From NCBI GenBank assembly GCA_032622095.1, contig CP136062.1, positions 141,442,351 to 141,506,350 on the forward strand: DNA of 64,000 bases, read 5' to 3'. This document shows, one piece after another, positions 33,971 through 45,439 of this stretch. The notes under the pieces were generated by a model, which saw nothing but the letters and a program-made list of their open reading frames with translations, was not told the DNA's origin and did no database searches. This DNA is from Siphonodentalium dalli. Taxonomy: Eukaryota > Mollusca > Scaphopoda > Gadilida > Siphonodentaliidae. The translations under genes were made by a program, and so were the position numbers. How positions within the stretch are numbered: the first letter of the stretch is position 1; each line of letters begins with the position of its first letter.

Positions 33971-35169
33971 TTACACATAAAAAGATGTACAGACTCACAC
34001 CGAAATATCACTCATCTTCAGCTTGTTCATACTATAGCATATTGAGAGTAGAAACCATGGTGACAGTTTTTATACATATAATCACAAAAGTAACATGGTG
34101 AACATACATCTCATTTTATCAAATTGGTGCTTTAATGTTCTGTCTATGTACTTTCTACATTATGGTGCAGATATATACACTGGCCAGTCATATGTAAGAA
34201 TATCGAGAGCCTTATTTCAGGAACAGGCAAATGGGATAAGTAGTGCATACATGATGGTATTTTAGCTTCTCATTCATCAGAAATAAGATTGTTATTTCGA
34301 TGAGAATAATGTTTTTGTATATTTAGTATTTTCATGGGAAATTGTGTAGACACATATGTCTTGTACTTGTAGTAATTCCATTAAATCTTGTTAAATGTTT
34401 TCATATTCTAAGTCTTAAATTATTAATCGTTGTTGCTGTATTGGAAGTTTTTCTCATTCAATTGTTTTCCTTTTTTACCAATGTTAATGTTTTGATTGAT
34501 GTATACTAATAGTTTCTAATCATATGTTATAGTCTTTTTCTTATCTATTCTAATCGATTGTCAAACAATGAACATATATAATTAAAATCCATTTACTTCA
34601 AAGTATCAGTACATAATTTCTAGCATTTTTGGCTAACCTGAGAGGGGGTGCTGTACTTTTAAATTAATGCTGAGTCGTTATCCTTAGCAATGTCATGGTC
34701 ATGCGCCATTGTTTATTATAGACAGCAACAGTCAGAGAAAACACTTGTCTGTACTTCGGTTTGGTCGGACTGTTAGTTGCAGAGTTATGCAATCGCAAAA
34801 CACTCATTTTGAAACGTTATTGACTGAATTTACTTTTACAACTCAGAATTGAACCAAGACAGAGTGAATGTCAGTAAATAAGCATTTTATTACTACCGTA
34901 ATAGATAAATAAATATTTGTGAATTTTGTTTATCTATTGATACCTATTTTCACACTTCTCCTAAAACTATAAAAATAGTGTACTGCTACTTTCTTTTACA
35001 TATATACATGCATGTTATCCGAGTCCATAATATTTAATACTTATTCTATACTATTAATATTCCCATTGTTTTCTATTATTCTTTTTTGCTAAATCATCCT
35101 AATGATTACTTTCTGAAACTTTAGAAATATTGACAAGGATGTATAAAATTCATGGTCTGACCACACATA
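33971..35169. other. Intergenic stretch, nothing recognised
   Basis: AT-rich sequence with only trivial open frames. No element ends, RNA gene or exon was seen. Confidence 0.4.
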
Positions 35170-35382
35170 CAGTAATGCTCTAATTAATTGACCTCTTAAC
35201 CAAAGCAGAATTATGGGTAACTTTTGAGGATTTAGTCGGAAATATGGCTTGTTGCCATTCATCGGAAAGCTCTCCCCGAGAGCTTTCTGATGAATGACAA
35301 CAAGGCATATTTCCGACTAAATCCTGAAAAGTTACCCATAATTCTGCTTTGGTTAAGAGGTCGATTAATTAGAGCATTACTG
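35170..35382. mobile_element. TA-target foldback MITE, copy D (213 bp, most complete)
   Basis: TA lies on both sides (35168-35169 and 35383-35384). Ends are CAGTAATGCTCTAATTAATT and its inverted partner. The arms run almost unbroken to a centre at about 35275 (GCTCTCCCCGAGAGC), giving a near full-length hairpin of about 100-bp arms. This is the reference copy for the family in the window. Confidence 0.9.
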
Positions 35383-35848
35383 TACATGGATATCCATGAT
35401 TGTTAGTGTGTTTGTCTCATGCTAATTACTGACACATCCTAAAAAATCAAATCTTAACCACCTCGCTAGATATTCTATTTTCTAATTTTTAAATGCAAAT
35501 GTCTAGCTGTTATTTGTGAAATATTTCACGCATTTTCATTTATTTCATATATACAATTTTAATATTGTCATGTAATTTCATCATTTCAATTCATTTGCTC
35601 ATTTATATAGCACTGCATGTGATAGTGAGTATTTTTGTAATGTTTTTCTAAGAGGATCCTTAATCAAATGATCCGAAAGATGATGACCTTGTTTTCTTTT
35701 ACATTGATAACAGTAGATTATGAACAGGGACTCCCGGAAGCAACCAAGGGCAAAGGAGACACAACTTACACAAAAAGCATTTTTTCAGTCTTAGTTATTG
35801 GCATAAATTCCAAAAAGGCCAAATATTGGTAATCACAATGTAATTTAA

Positions 35849-36090
35849 CCTTTCCATGACTGGAGCCTCCTGAATTTTTGTGTAAACCCTGTGCCAATGC
35901 ATTCTCTTATATATACGATTCTCCCATAGGGAGCCTCTCATATATAAGAGAATGCATTGGCATAACAATATTTATCTTGACCTTGTAAGCCACTGCATTC
36001 TCTTATATATGTGAGGCCCCCTATGGAGGACTCATATGTATAAGAAAATGCACTGGTACAGGATCTTTAATGAGCTCCCGTCATGAAAGG
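35849..36090. mobile_element. Double-hairpin MITE, copy 6
   Basis: TTAA (35845-35848), then CCTTTCCATGACTGGAGCC. The right end is GTCATGAAAGG|TTAA (36091-36094). Two hairpins lie at about 35893-35960 and 35990-36057. Complete and only lightly diverged. Confidence 0.88.
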
Positions 36091-36825
36091 TTAAAGAAAT
36101 ACTGAAGCTCATAATCTATTAGAATGAGTATACTTTGCTCTTAAGACAATAAAACAATAATGTTTCATGAGATATTTCTTATCATTCTATGAAGAATGGA
36201 AGGGTAATTTGGGCCCCATTGGTGGAGGGCAAGAGAGGCAGCTGTCCCTCCACCCCCCTCCTTCTCCGGCGCCCCTGATTGTGAACTCTAACAGATGACT
36301 ATACAGAAATGGAAGACAAACAGCATAAATTGCATGTTTTTTGTTTGAGATATGGCTCTGTTAACAATTCATTCACTAAGGTTGTGCTGTGTCTATAATA
36401 TTCTGTATATTTCATTGTCTTAGTACTAGTATTCCTTTCGCAATGGAATAATAAATTTGCACAAAAATTTTAAAAAATGTCTATAATGTCACTAGTCAGA
36501 TCTTTATATAAGAGTGACCTGTTTGGCCTTGAATTTGTCTAATGGCTGTCTTATATGAAAATTCTTGATTTGGTAAACTCCTGAATTAGTAAATTGTAGT
36601 CAGCCTTTATGTTACTAAAGCAAGAGCATTGTTGATATTCACATCAGTTGTGGACTTTGGTATATATCAACATCCGGAGATTGAGTATTCCCATTGTCAA
36701 GTTGTCATCCTAGACACAATCATGCAATGCAATAATTTTATAATGTTAATACTATCACTGTTCATTGATCCATGACAATGAGATAACAGTTTTGATCATG
36801 CGGGCAGAGGTATTCATATAAAGTT
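36091..36825. other. Intergenic stretch, nothing recognised
   Basis: A short C-rich patch (about 36245-36270) and AT-rich DNA. No supported gene. Confidence 0.35.
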
Positions 36826-36960
36826 ATTATACAATGTTGTGTAAGAATGTGTTTTCTTGTACAAGTCCAGGTTGTGGTGAATAGTCATATTCAATATGAC
36901 TTTTCACCACAACCTGGACGAGTACAAGAAAAACACATACTGTACACAACATGGTATAAT
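36826..36960. repeat. Foldback element with about 60-bp arms
   Basis: The left arm from ATTATACAATGTTGTGTA through CCAGGTTGTGGTGAATAGTC is mirrored on the right by GACTTTTCACCACAACCTGG and TACACAACATGGTATAAT. The centre is near 36893 (CATATTCAATATG). It resembles a small MITE; no clear target duplication was found. Confidence 0.75.
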
Positions 36961-37390
36961 GACATCTTTATTATCCATATGTATGTTTATCAAAATGACA
37001 TCATCCGGAGTCCCGATAACTTTTACAAAAGTCACATTTGACCGAGTCCAATTTGGCTTTCGGGACTCCTGTGATGTCAGGTAGTATATTCTTGACAATT
37101 TTGGAGTCCAGTATGACTTTTTCCCAGATTATCATGTGACGGCTTTTGCCTGATCAGAAATAGTGTTAGCAAAGGGATGGATAACAATACACATTATAAA
37201 CAAGTTAAAACTGAACACTTCTATATGCTTGGATATTGTTTGCAAGTTGGAAGAATTCTGAGCTTCATTTCACTCTCTTTATTAATATTTTTAATGAGTC
37301 TTGATAAACTTTTGACAAATAAAATGATTTCTACATTATATCTTATATCATCATTCATTCTGTTTGGTTTGTCTCCCATTCAGAGGTTAA

Positions 37391-37600
37391 CCCTTCCATG
37401 ACTGGAGTTTCCTGAAATTTGCGAAAACCCTGTGCCAATGCATTCTCTTATATATGCGAGTCTCACATATATAAAAGAATACATTGGCCTAACACAATAT
37501 TGACTATGTAAGTCTCCCATAGGGAGCCTCGCATATATAAGAGAATGCATTGGCACAGGATCTTTAATGCTGCACCAGTACAGCTGCCGTCATGAAAGGG
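37391..37600. mobile_element. Double-hairpin MITE, copy 7
   Basis: TTAA (37387-37390), then CCCTTCCATGACTGGAGTTT. The right end is CGTCATGAAAGGG|TTAA (37601-37604). The two hairpins are collapsed: the first keeps short arms (about 37436-37480), and the second has lost its left arm. Internal deletions make it shorter than the others. Confidence 0.85.
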
Positions 37601-37604
37601 TTAA

Positions 37605-38110
37605 AAGGGATATACTGTGTCTTCAATTAAATTAGCACATCAACATTTGAAAATACTGACATAGGATTATAGGCTATAGAGTGTCTTCAATTGTCTGGGA
37701 TAGTTTGTTACAAGGTGGACCCCAACACTACCCAATGTGAAGAATACCATATCAGTGATTTCAACCTCCAGATTTTAATTTAAAGTCATTAGATTTGGGA
37801 AGAGGCTCTTATCGAATGTGAAAATCCCTGATGAATGTTTGACACACATTTATAACGAGGCAGACCTAAATGTCTATTAGAAAAAGTCTTAATGAAATAT
37901 ATTCATGCCAATAGGACATGAACAAGCCCATTTGGGATCATTGAGTTCTGAGTTGGGGTCTGTTAATATATGCGCTCTTTCTCCTCTAACATAGAACTGT
38001 ATAGAGATTCTTCACTTATTGACACGAGATATTTAATTTCACAATATAATAGATAAATTAAACATAAACGAAGTAGCATCCATTCCACCTGTGTTAGTTA
38101 TTCCATTTTT
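37605..38110. other. Intergenic stretch, nothing recognised
   Basis: AT-rich DNA without exons or element ends that I could identify. Confidence 0.35.
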
Positions 38111-38690
38111 AGCTCACCTGAGATGAAGTCTCCGGTGGAGCTATAGTCATCCATCCATCTGTCCGTTCGTCCATCTGTCATCAATCGTCTTCTCCAGAAC
38201 CATAAGACCGAATGTTTTCATATTTTTTGAAGTGAAAGTTCCCTAGGTAACTCACATTCAGATTTGTTCAAATGAGGTCACCATGTCAAATTGTTGTGAA
38301 TTCAGGGCCATAAATCTTTCCATCCATATTAATTTAAAAAATAACTTCTCCAGAACCATAAGACCGAATGGGTTCATAGTTGGTGTGTATGTTTCCTAGG
38401 TGACAGATTCATATTGATTCAAAGGAGGCCACCAGGTCAAATAGTTGTGAAGCCAGGACCATAATATTTCCTGCGATAGTAATTCTTAAAACGACTTCTT
38501 CTCAAGAACCATCAGGCCTATTTAGCTTTATATAGTTGGTACAGAGGGTCCTGGGGTTCAGATTTGTTCAGTTCAAATGAGGTCACTTGGTTAAATATGG
38601 CAGAGCCAGGGACATAACTATTAAAACAAATTCAGATTGAGCTCCTTGCTATTCATTTTTTTTGTCTCATTTAGATTTAATTCCTTATTC
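38111..38690. repeat. TTAGCTCACCTGAG dispersed repeat
   Basis: The head is TTAGCTCACCTGAGATGAAG then CCATCCATCTGTCCG. It is followed by about three diverged units of roughly 150 bp, each with 'cttctccagaaccataagac', 'cgaatg.gttcatag' and 'ttcaaatgaggtcacc'. The architecture is comparable to the TAGCTCAAC and TTATACCCCCC repeats: a head plus a tandem body. No coding capacity. Confidence 0.7.
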
Positions 38691-39185
38691 AATTTAAAAT
38701 AAAAACAAATTTATAAAAAAAAACCTGAAACATTTTTGAAAAACAAAAAAAACGTACTATTGCATGTAACAATATAAGCATATTTTATTACGCAGGTCAG
38801 ATCTGACCTGATCTGTCTGACATGTTTGATAAACAAATAGGGAATAGGGAATTAATAGGGGTCATTAAAGTTCAATTTAAATATGAGATGGAATCACAAG
38901 CAGTCTGGCTTATCAACAAATTATAATTTCTCTTTGGAAGTGAGTGTGATTTGAAATTATGACTGGTCAAAAGTAGCAGAAATAGGGATTTAACAATTTT
39001 GCTTCCAATGGGGGATGCCTGGTTGGAGAGCTTGAAGTACCAATTGTAAAATTCCAACCTAAGACGGATATGCAAAAGGAAAGTTTGAAGTTAGGACTGT
39101 GGTCTGGTTGTCTTGTTTAGAACTACATGTACTTGTCTTAAGTGATTTCGACCCCACAGTCATTGACTGTCTTGTTTCCTAATTA

Positions 39186-39408
39186 CCCATTGACGAGTAG
39201 TTTAATATCCATTGGGAAATGTTCAGATAAATAGTACAGCAAACGTCGTTTGTTTAACTTATTATCTGAACATTTCCACCTGAATAAGAATCCTTCTGCA
39301 CTTTCTATTATCTGCTCATATTTTCTGAACATCCCTCCAGATGAACAATAGACCATTCCGGTGTATACTTGTATACCTGGTAGGAGAATGAATTTAGTAT
39401 AGAAAGGG
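39186..39408. mobile_element. TTAA-type MITE, CCCTTTCTATAC family (reverse)
   Basis: The right end GAATTTAGTATAGAAAGGG is followed by TTAA (39409-39412). The body has 'gggaaatgttcagataa' facing 'ttatctgaacatttcc', the family foldback. The left end is decayed near 39186. A fortuitous 108-codon minus-strand frame runs through it and should not be read as a gene. Confidence 0.65.
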
Positions 39409-39412
39409 TTAA

Positions 39413-40643
39413 TCGTCCTTAACAGACTGCCTTCTGTGTAGTGTGTGGATTCTGCTGACATATCATTATATCCGTCATTCGTACTGTCAGTTAACCATTT
39501 ACTATCCAAACTGCATCAATGCGATAATCTTTATCACGTTGGGTCATTCCAGAAATCAAGATTCGTTTAAATACTACTATAACAACATTCGTGCCCAACT
39601 ACTACACCACTAGCTCTCCTCTCATAGGCTACCACTCTATGGGAGATATAGCTAGCTCACTATCCAGGGGCGATAGGTGCATGGAGCCATTCCAAAGCAA
39701 ATGGTTTCCTGTGAGAATATTGGAAATTATATAATTAGCTTATTATTTCCCATGTCCCTTCCTCGCACATTGTTATATAGATTTCAGACAAAATATCAAA
39801 TGGGGTGTACAAACACGTGGCGACAATTACATCTTCCAGAAAGAATGGGAATCCAAATTCACGATTATATTGGTAAATTGTAGGCTATTGCAACTATATA
39901 TAGTTCCTGAGCAGTGTAATTTAATTTCACAGCAGTCCAGAGTGCAATGTGTAATATAATTTAACTGCTGTGAAATAAATTTAACTGCATTGAAATCAAT
40001 TTAGAAGAATATGCCTATGTTCAGTACCGTACTATAATGCCGTTGAATTAGGGAAATACATGTCTTGAGTGGAATCAACCATGAAGGCGACAAGAAGTTG
40101 TTATCACATAGCTTGTAGACATGATCACGGTTTGCATGTGTTCGTTGTTTAGTAGGACCGAAACTGACAAGCAGCTGTTTTTTAGTCTTGATTGACAGCC
40201 GTCTTGTTCCAATAGACTAAACTGTATGCATGGAGTCAGGAAAGCCCTGGTTACTGTTTTCCCGTCCCAGCCTGAGTGAAAATAACTTGAATAAGTAATT
40301 ACCGGTACCATCAACAGTGCATGGTTAAAGGCACGGGCGGTGTTCGTTGCAGAAATATTCGTTCAAATCGCCATCAACGGAAGGAATATTAAAACACAGA
40401 TTTGTTCATAACATTTATGGCAAACACAATCAGCGCGTAAATTGTATATTGTCGTCAAGACGTACGATGGTGTACGTAAACAATAACATTCTCGTGTTAC
40501 AGAAGTTTTGCTTCTGTTTATACAACACATGCAGCGCAATTCTATTGGTTAATCACACACAAATGATATAAATTTAACGCTCTTTATTATTTCCATATCA
40601 GGAAAACAGTATGCTAACAAATTACCCTCATTATGTTTACCAT
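39413..40643. other. Intergenic stretch, nothing certain
   Basis: No gene was recognised on either strand. A small repeated motif (TTTAACTGC..GTGAAAT, 39900-40010) is present. The CpG content rises after about 40070. Confidence 0.35.
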
Positions 40644-41155
40644 ATCCGGTATGGCAAGCCAAACCGCTATTTAATATTAATTTTACTTAAGTAAAATAAA
40701 ATTACACTTTATTTTACTTAAGTGAAATAAAATGTCCTTTTATTTAACTTAAGTGAAATAACGGTCATTTTTTATTTTACTTAAGTAAAAAACTATTTTA
40801 CTTAAGTAAAATTAACCATGTTTTAACTTAAGTAGAATTCTTTTTTACTTAAGTAAAATAAAAAATGACCTTTATTTTACTTAAGTAAAAAAGAATTCTA
40901 CTTAAGTAAAATAATGCGTTAATTTTACTTAAGTAAAATAAATGACATCTATCGATGACCGGTAGATGGCGTTTATTTCACTTAAGTGAAATAAAGCGCC
41001 CACTATGGGAGTAATCTTGCAAACTAATAATTTCTCCCTTGGCACGTACGCCGGGAGTGCTGTTCATGTTCGTGAGAAAGTTAGCTCCCGTTGTGTATTA
41101 TAAATGGCGGATTTCTTCCATTTACTAATAATAGGCCTAACGTATTTACATAATT

Positions 41156-41233
41156 ATGGCAGATTCAGTCGATACAACACTGGACTCAATTTCCAGGGTT
41201 ATACGAGAGACTGATAGACTGAAGGGGGTATAG
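41156..41233 (+). other. Small open frame in the core of P4
   Basis: ATG to TAG encodes 25 residues, MADSVDTTLDSISRVIRETD followed by RLKGV. Composition is protein-like and unlike the surrounding palindromes. It may be a captured host exon fragment or chance. It matches nothing I know. Confidence 0.25.
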
Positions 41234-41828
41234 GAGATTTGCATCGCACGGAGATCAGAATACGTACCGCTGTTGTCAAAAAACTTCTAACCTGACAACT
41301 TGAGGGAACTATAACCAATACATATATTGCACCCAGTGAGATGTAATAAGAGAGCACCTAGAGACTATAATAAATTCGCCCACTGCATGTACCATCATAA
41401 TAAGATCCAATAAGCATCAAACTTCGCACCACACATTTTAGCAGTTTTCTCTGATTATAGCTGTACCAGCAGTGGGTGTGGAATGTTTTAAATTTTATTG
41501 CATGATGTTGGTGCTATAAGCTGTCTGTATTGTTTTGAGAGAGAGTGTGAGTTATAGTAAATACGTCTTCAATCTATCTAAGTATTTTACAACTGCCGAG
41601 TGGCTCTGTGGCACACATGTTCTGTATCACCCGTTGGGGGAAATCATTAATAACTCTTAACACCCGGTTGCACTTTATTTTACTTAAGTAAATAAATGAC
41701 ATCTATCTATGACCGGTAGATGGCGTTTATTTCACTTAAGTGAAATAAACCCAAATGTTCATTTATTTTACTTAAGTAAAAAAGAATTTTACTTAAGTTA
41801 AATAAAAACTGTGTTTTATTTCACTTAA

Positions 41829-42420
41829 AGGGGTACTGTACCCAAGATGTTGTTGTTGGTTTCTATAATCCCCGAGTCGGAGAATAATGTAACAACTTTT
41901 CCATTTTTTGAAAGTTTGTTGAGTACGAAGTATTGTTACGGATGGCAAATTTACCGGAATGCAAAAATACAAATTGTCGTTGTCGAGTAATTTTTGTAAA
42001 GTTTTCAACCAAATGAATCAAATAAACATTATATTATATGGTTAGTAGTCCCATATACTCATTTAAGTTAGTGTACCGTCACTAGTCAATGAGTGGCTTG
42101 GGTTTTCTCCCCGTATAAGCATAATGTTTCAAACGATCGTGTGTGCAATTGTTTTCCTAATCCAATATCCCTCAATTATAATTTGATTACGTTTTGTACA
42201 CGGAAATTCGAATTTTAAGAGACGCCATTTTATGGCTGGAGCCATAAAATCAATTTATATTAAATTATTAACTTTTAAATTATTAATTTTTAAGATAGCC
42301 TATTAACCTGAGCGTTTACAGAATACATCTTCGACTCAAATTACTTATATTTCTATATAGTATCGATAATAGATCGTTGTTATCACCGGGAATTTATTGA
42401 AAATGGCGTACAGTACCCCT
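41829..42420. mobile_element. TTAA-flanked MITE, copy 2, nested in P4
   Basis: Exactly 592 bp, flanked by TTAA (41825-41828 and 42421-42424), with the same AGGGGTACTGTAC inverted ends as the copy at 577-1168. The outer sequence, TTTCACTTAA and TTAAGTGAAA, shows that it landed on the central TTAA of one of P4's palindromes. It therefore postdates the P4 array. The two copies differ at only scattered positions. Confidence 0.93.
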
Positions 42421-42763
42421 TTAAGTGAAATTCTTTTTTACTTAAGTAAAATAAAAAAAGGGCGTAACAAAATGGTAATTTTATTTCACTTAAGTAAAAT
42501 TAGTGTGCGTTTTAATTTTACTTAAGTAAAATAAAATGTCATTTTATTTTACTTAAGTAAAATAAAGTGTCATTTTATTTTACTTAAGTAAAATAAAACC
42601 ATGTAGATGACGCTTTATTTCACTTAAGTAAAATGAAATGACACTTTATTTTACTTAAGTAAAATAAAATGACACTTTATTTCACTTAAGTGAAATAAAG
42701 TGTCATTTTATTTTACTTAAGTAAAATTAATATTAAATAGCGGTTTGGCTTGCCATAATCCGG

Positions 42764-43074
42764 ATCCAGGGATCTAAACAAAGACAGGTTCTGTAACGTT
42801 TTTTAATTGCTTTTGTTTACATTTAACTTGTGAAGGAAAAACATTTGACAATAACATACTGTTTATGTCATGCATATATTTCTGATTGGTATAAGAACAT
42901 AAGTCTGTCTATATTTTACTATTATTTCTGTTTATAATGGTGGTGTTTGACGGAGCTGAATATTTTAACAGCATATAACCGCCGCCAACGCCGCCCATAT
43001 CCGACGGTTAATGAGGAAAGTCTCTTCGATTAAAAAACCCCCCAAAACTATTGACAAATTTAGTGACAAACGAC
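42764..43074. promoter_or_regulatory. Possible promoter region upstream of a candidate first exon
   Basis: Repeat-free sequence with local CpG (CCGCCGCCAACGCCGCCCAT near 42980) directly precedes a candidate exon with a consensus donor. No TATA box is obvious. This is inference from context only. Confidence 0.25.
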
Positions 43075-43174
43075 ATGCTTTCAAATTACCACAATAACTC
43101 ATATACGATGGAAGACGAGCTGACAAATGATGCACAGCCTGCTATCGAGAACAACACGAGGAAGACTAAGTACG
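43075..43174 (+). CDS. Candidate first exon, unrecognised (possible 5' exon of SLC35C2)
   Basis: Two in-frame ATGs (43075 and 43108) open a frame that reaches a textbook donor TACG|GTAAGT. From the second ATG it reads MEDELTNDAQPAIENNTRKT and KY. The peptide is acidic/polar with no recognised family. If spliced to the SLC35C2 acceptor at 56888 it would terminate at once in TAG, one base before the SLC35C2 ATG, making it an upstream open reading frame. Phase also fits an acceptor TTTTTTCTAG|ACATT at 49661. Either link is speculative, and it may be no exon at all. Confidence 0.3.
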
Positions 43175-44789
43175 GTAAGTAAATAGATTAAACACCCAAC
43201 AGGTGACATCATGCATGCATGAACAATTAATGATAAGTTTATCTTACAAGCACGTCGAGGCAATAATTTTCAAGATGGATTCAGAATAATTTATTTACCA
43301 TGAGGAATATCATGCGTTTACATGTTATCGAGTATGTGGTATAGAGGTATAAAACATACAGATAAACGACATAAACATGTTTCTGAATATAAGGTAGGGC
43401 CTATTTTATGAACACTAAATGTATACCGTATATTAAAATATTCTAGACTACCGGTAGGCCTATATATAAAAGAAAATGTCGGGGATGTAGTTACGTGCAC
43501 ATGTATCAAATAAAATGTGCCCAGAGCGGTGCAGATGGAGTTTAATATTAGTGTTGATAATTCCACTGCTGTCCCAATAAACTTCACTGTGCACAAATTC
43601 AAATATAACCAACTGGACAACATACGCGCCCATCCATCGATCTATTTCGGTGCCTTATATTTCAGACCTAATTTTTGACGTCGTCAATATGATTTTATGT
43701 AGCCTAATTACGTGGTGTCCTCACCAGTTCTGCGTGTGTTCGTTTACAACCAGACTCTGCTATGGCATGACATTTAAAAAGAACTAGGGTTGGTTAATAC
43801 GCGTAATTATGAGCCTTTCGACATTTTAACACATTGGCTGTTATACCGAGGACGATGAGCTGGGCTGTCTGGTAGTGTCTGATGAACATGTCATTTGTAA
43901 ATGAGAATTTCAATTTTCAGTTGATTTTTTCTCTGGCAGTCTCGACGTTACACGGAGCTCTAAAATCATAATCCACATCCAATTTATTATACTTCACGAA
44001 GAGAATGGTGGTATACTGGATTGACCTAGTCTGTCTGTACGGACATTTATCCGTCCGTTTTTTCTTCCGTCTGTGACTCTGACCGTCAGTCGTACAGTTG
44101 TTGGCCATAATAAATAAATATTAGCCCTAGACTAAATACTGCCATTACTAGTGGCATTACTGGTAGAAAAAGGATGGAAACAACATGTTCGAGGTACCCT
44201 CCTACATCCCTTTTTTGCACTCAAAATCTCATAAAAACAAATCCTCTTTGGACATAAACAACTATAGTGAATTTTGGCCTCACTCTCCACGGATCGGGTG
44301 ATCTAAGGTTGTGTTACTCACCTTTGCACATCCCCACATTTCCCGTTATGAGTGACCCTGAATCATGATGCAGGGTTTCCGCCAGGCCGGCTGTGGGACC
44401 CATTCCCCTCGCAGACGATCTGTTTGATTCATACATGTACCGGTACCAAAAGTCAGTAGCAATATGTCGTAAAAATAATACGGCTGCAACGGGAGTTTGG
44501 GGGTTAAACAGAATACTGCCCATGACCGGAAGTTCTATCGGACGTGTCTTTTCAAGCCGCAAGATTTGTTCATAAAATCCTTCAAAATAACCTATTTTGA
44601 TCATCCATCAAATTCAAAAAAGGGAAGTATGATACAAATTATATAATTTAAAACATCTTCCTAATAAATTTAAAGAATTTGTGATGTTTTTTTATGACAA
44701 TTTTTGTGTTTGAAAAATGAAACCGAAAATAACACATTTTGTTTTCAACTTCTTGGAAACGAAGAACGACTTTTTGTGAAAACATTCAA
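43175..44789. other. Non-coding stretch, no gene supported
   Basis: Contains a short fragment with CCGTCCGTTTTTTCTTCCGT (about 44050) typical of the GTCCGTCC repeat heads. A 96-codon minus-strand frame (44314-44604) has no recognised similarity. No reliable exon was found. Confidence 0.35.
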
Positions 44790-44803
44790 CCAAGTATGAA
44801 GTA

Positions 44804-45397
44804 ATGAGCATCATTAAATTGCAAAGATACATTGAGACAACAGAAGAAACCAGAGTGGACAATGATGCAATAAAAGTGCTAGTTTCGGACAGCAAGGGAA
44901 AATATATAAAAGCTGCCGCGGACGCAGGTTCAAATCTCAACTGGTGGTGTACAAGTGGGTCAACGACAAGAGAGCAACTCGGGAGAATACATGACTATGT
45001 ATTAGACAAATACCGCAACAGTCATGAAGAAATAGAACTATTCATCTGGTTGGGGACCTGTGACATCACAATCAAGAAAGGAGCATATATATTTTTGAGA
45101 CATAGTACCACAGAGAAAGCAGTTGATAACATTCTAACAACATTTAAAGAATATTCAGAGAAATTCAGAAGAATAAAGAACATTAGAGTCTACTTTCTGG
45201 AAATTCCACCAATTTCAATAAGAAACTGGAACAAAGAAAGAGGACATCCAAATTGGAAAGAATTCATTCCGGATGACCAAGAAGCAGATCGAAGAATCCA
45301 CAGTATAAATGACTGGATAAAATCTTTCAACCACGGAACAGACAAACCCAGCCCAATCTTCAACTATGACATACTCCGGAACCCACCCAGATCTTAA
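44804..45397 (+). pseudogene. LINE ORF1: SGNH/GDSL-hydrolase-like domain
   Basis: A 197-codon frame. SDSKGK (residues 28-33) resembles the block-I nucleophile-serine motif of SGNH hydrolases, and GTCDI (84-88) resembles block III. Esterase domains of this fold are known in ORF1 of CR1-clade LINEs, where a membrane or lipid role has been suggested. The last residues appear to be out of the original frame: about 45390 the neighbouring frame continues into endonuclease-like sequence. So ORF1 is joined by a deletion to the middle of ORF2. The assignment rests on two short motifs plus position, so it is moderate. Confidence 0.6.
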
Positions 45398-45439
45398 AGC
45401 GAACCTCATAGAACCAAAAACAAAATGTGATGAATCAAT

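Larger units (their letters stand above)
40650..42757. mobile_element. Palindrome-array element P4 (2108 bp including a nested MITE)
   Basis: An exact 6-bp target duplication ATCCGG flanks it (40644-40649 and 42758-42763). Terminal inverted repeats of more than 45 bp begin TATGGCAAGCCAAACCGC and continue through TATTTAATATTAATTTTACT. Both flanks of the interior are arrays of about 25 short palindromes, mostly TTTTACTTAAGTAAAA or TTTCACTTAAGTGAAA. The core (about 41000-41670) is non-palindromic and includes a small open frame. A 592-bp TTAA MITE sits inside one palindrome. The end pattern TATGG..GCCAAA..ATTTAATATT matches P2. No transposase was seen. Confidence 0.92.

Noticed and set aside
39183-39509. 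108-codon minus-strand frame
   Set aside because: It overlaps a TTAA-type MITE of the CCCTTTCTATAC family and is explained by that repeat.
40670-42740. CRISPR-like array of short palindromic repeats
   Set aside because: Repeats are themselves full palindromes with irregular, non-unique spacing, lie inside a transposon with TIRs and TSD, and the genome is eukaryotic.
44314-44604. 96-codon minus-strand frame starting MIKIGYFEGFYEQ
   Set aside because: No recognisable family, no splice-supported neighbours, and composition not clearly coding. Left as unassigned.
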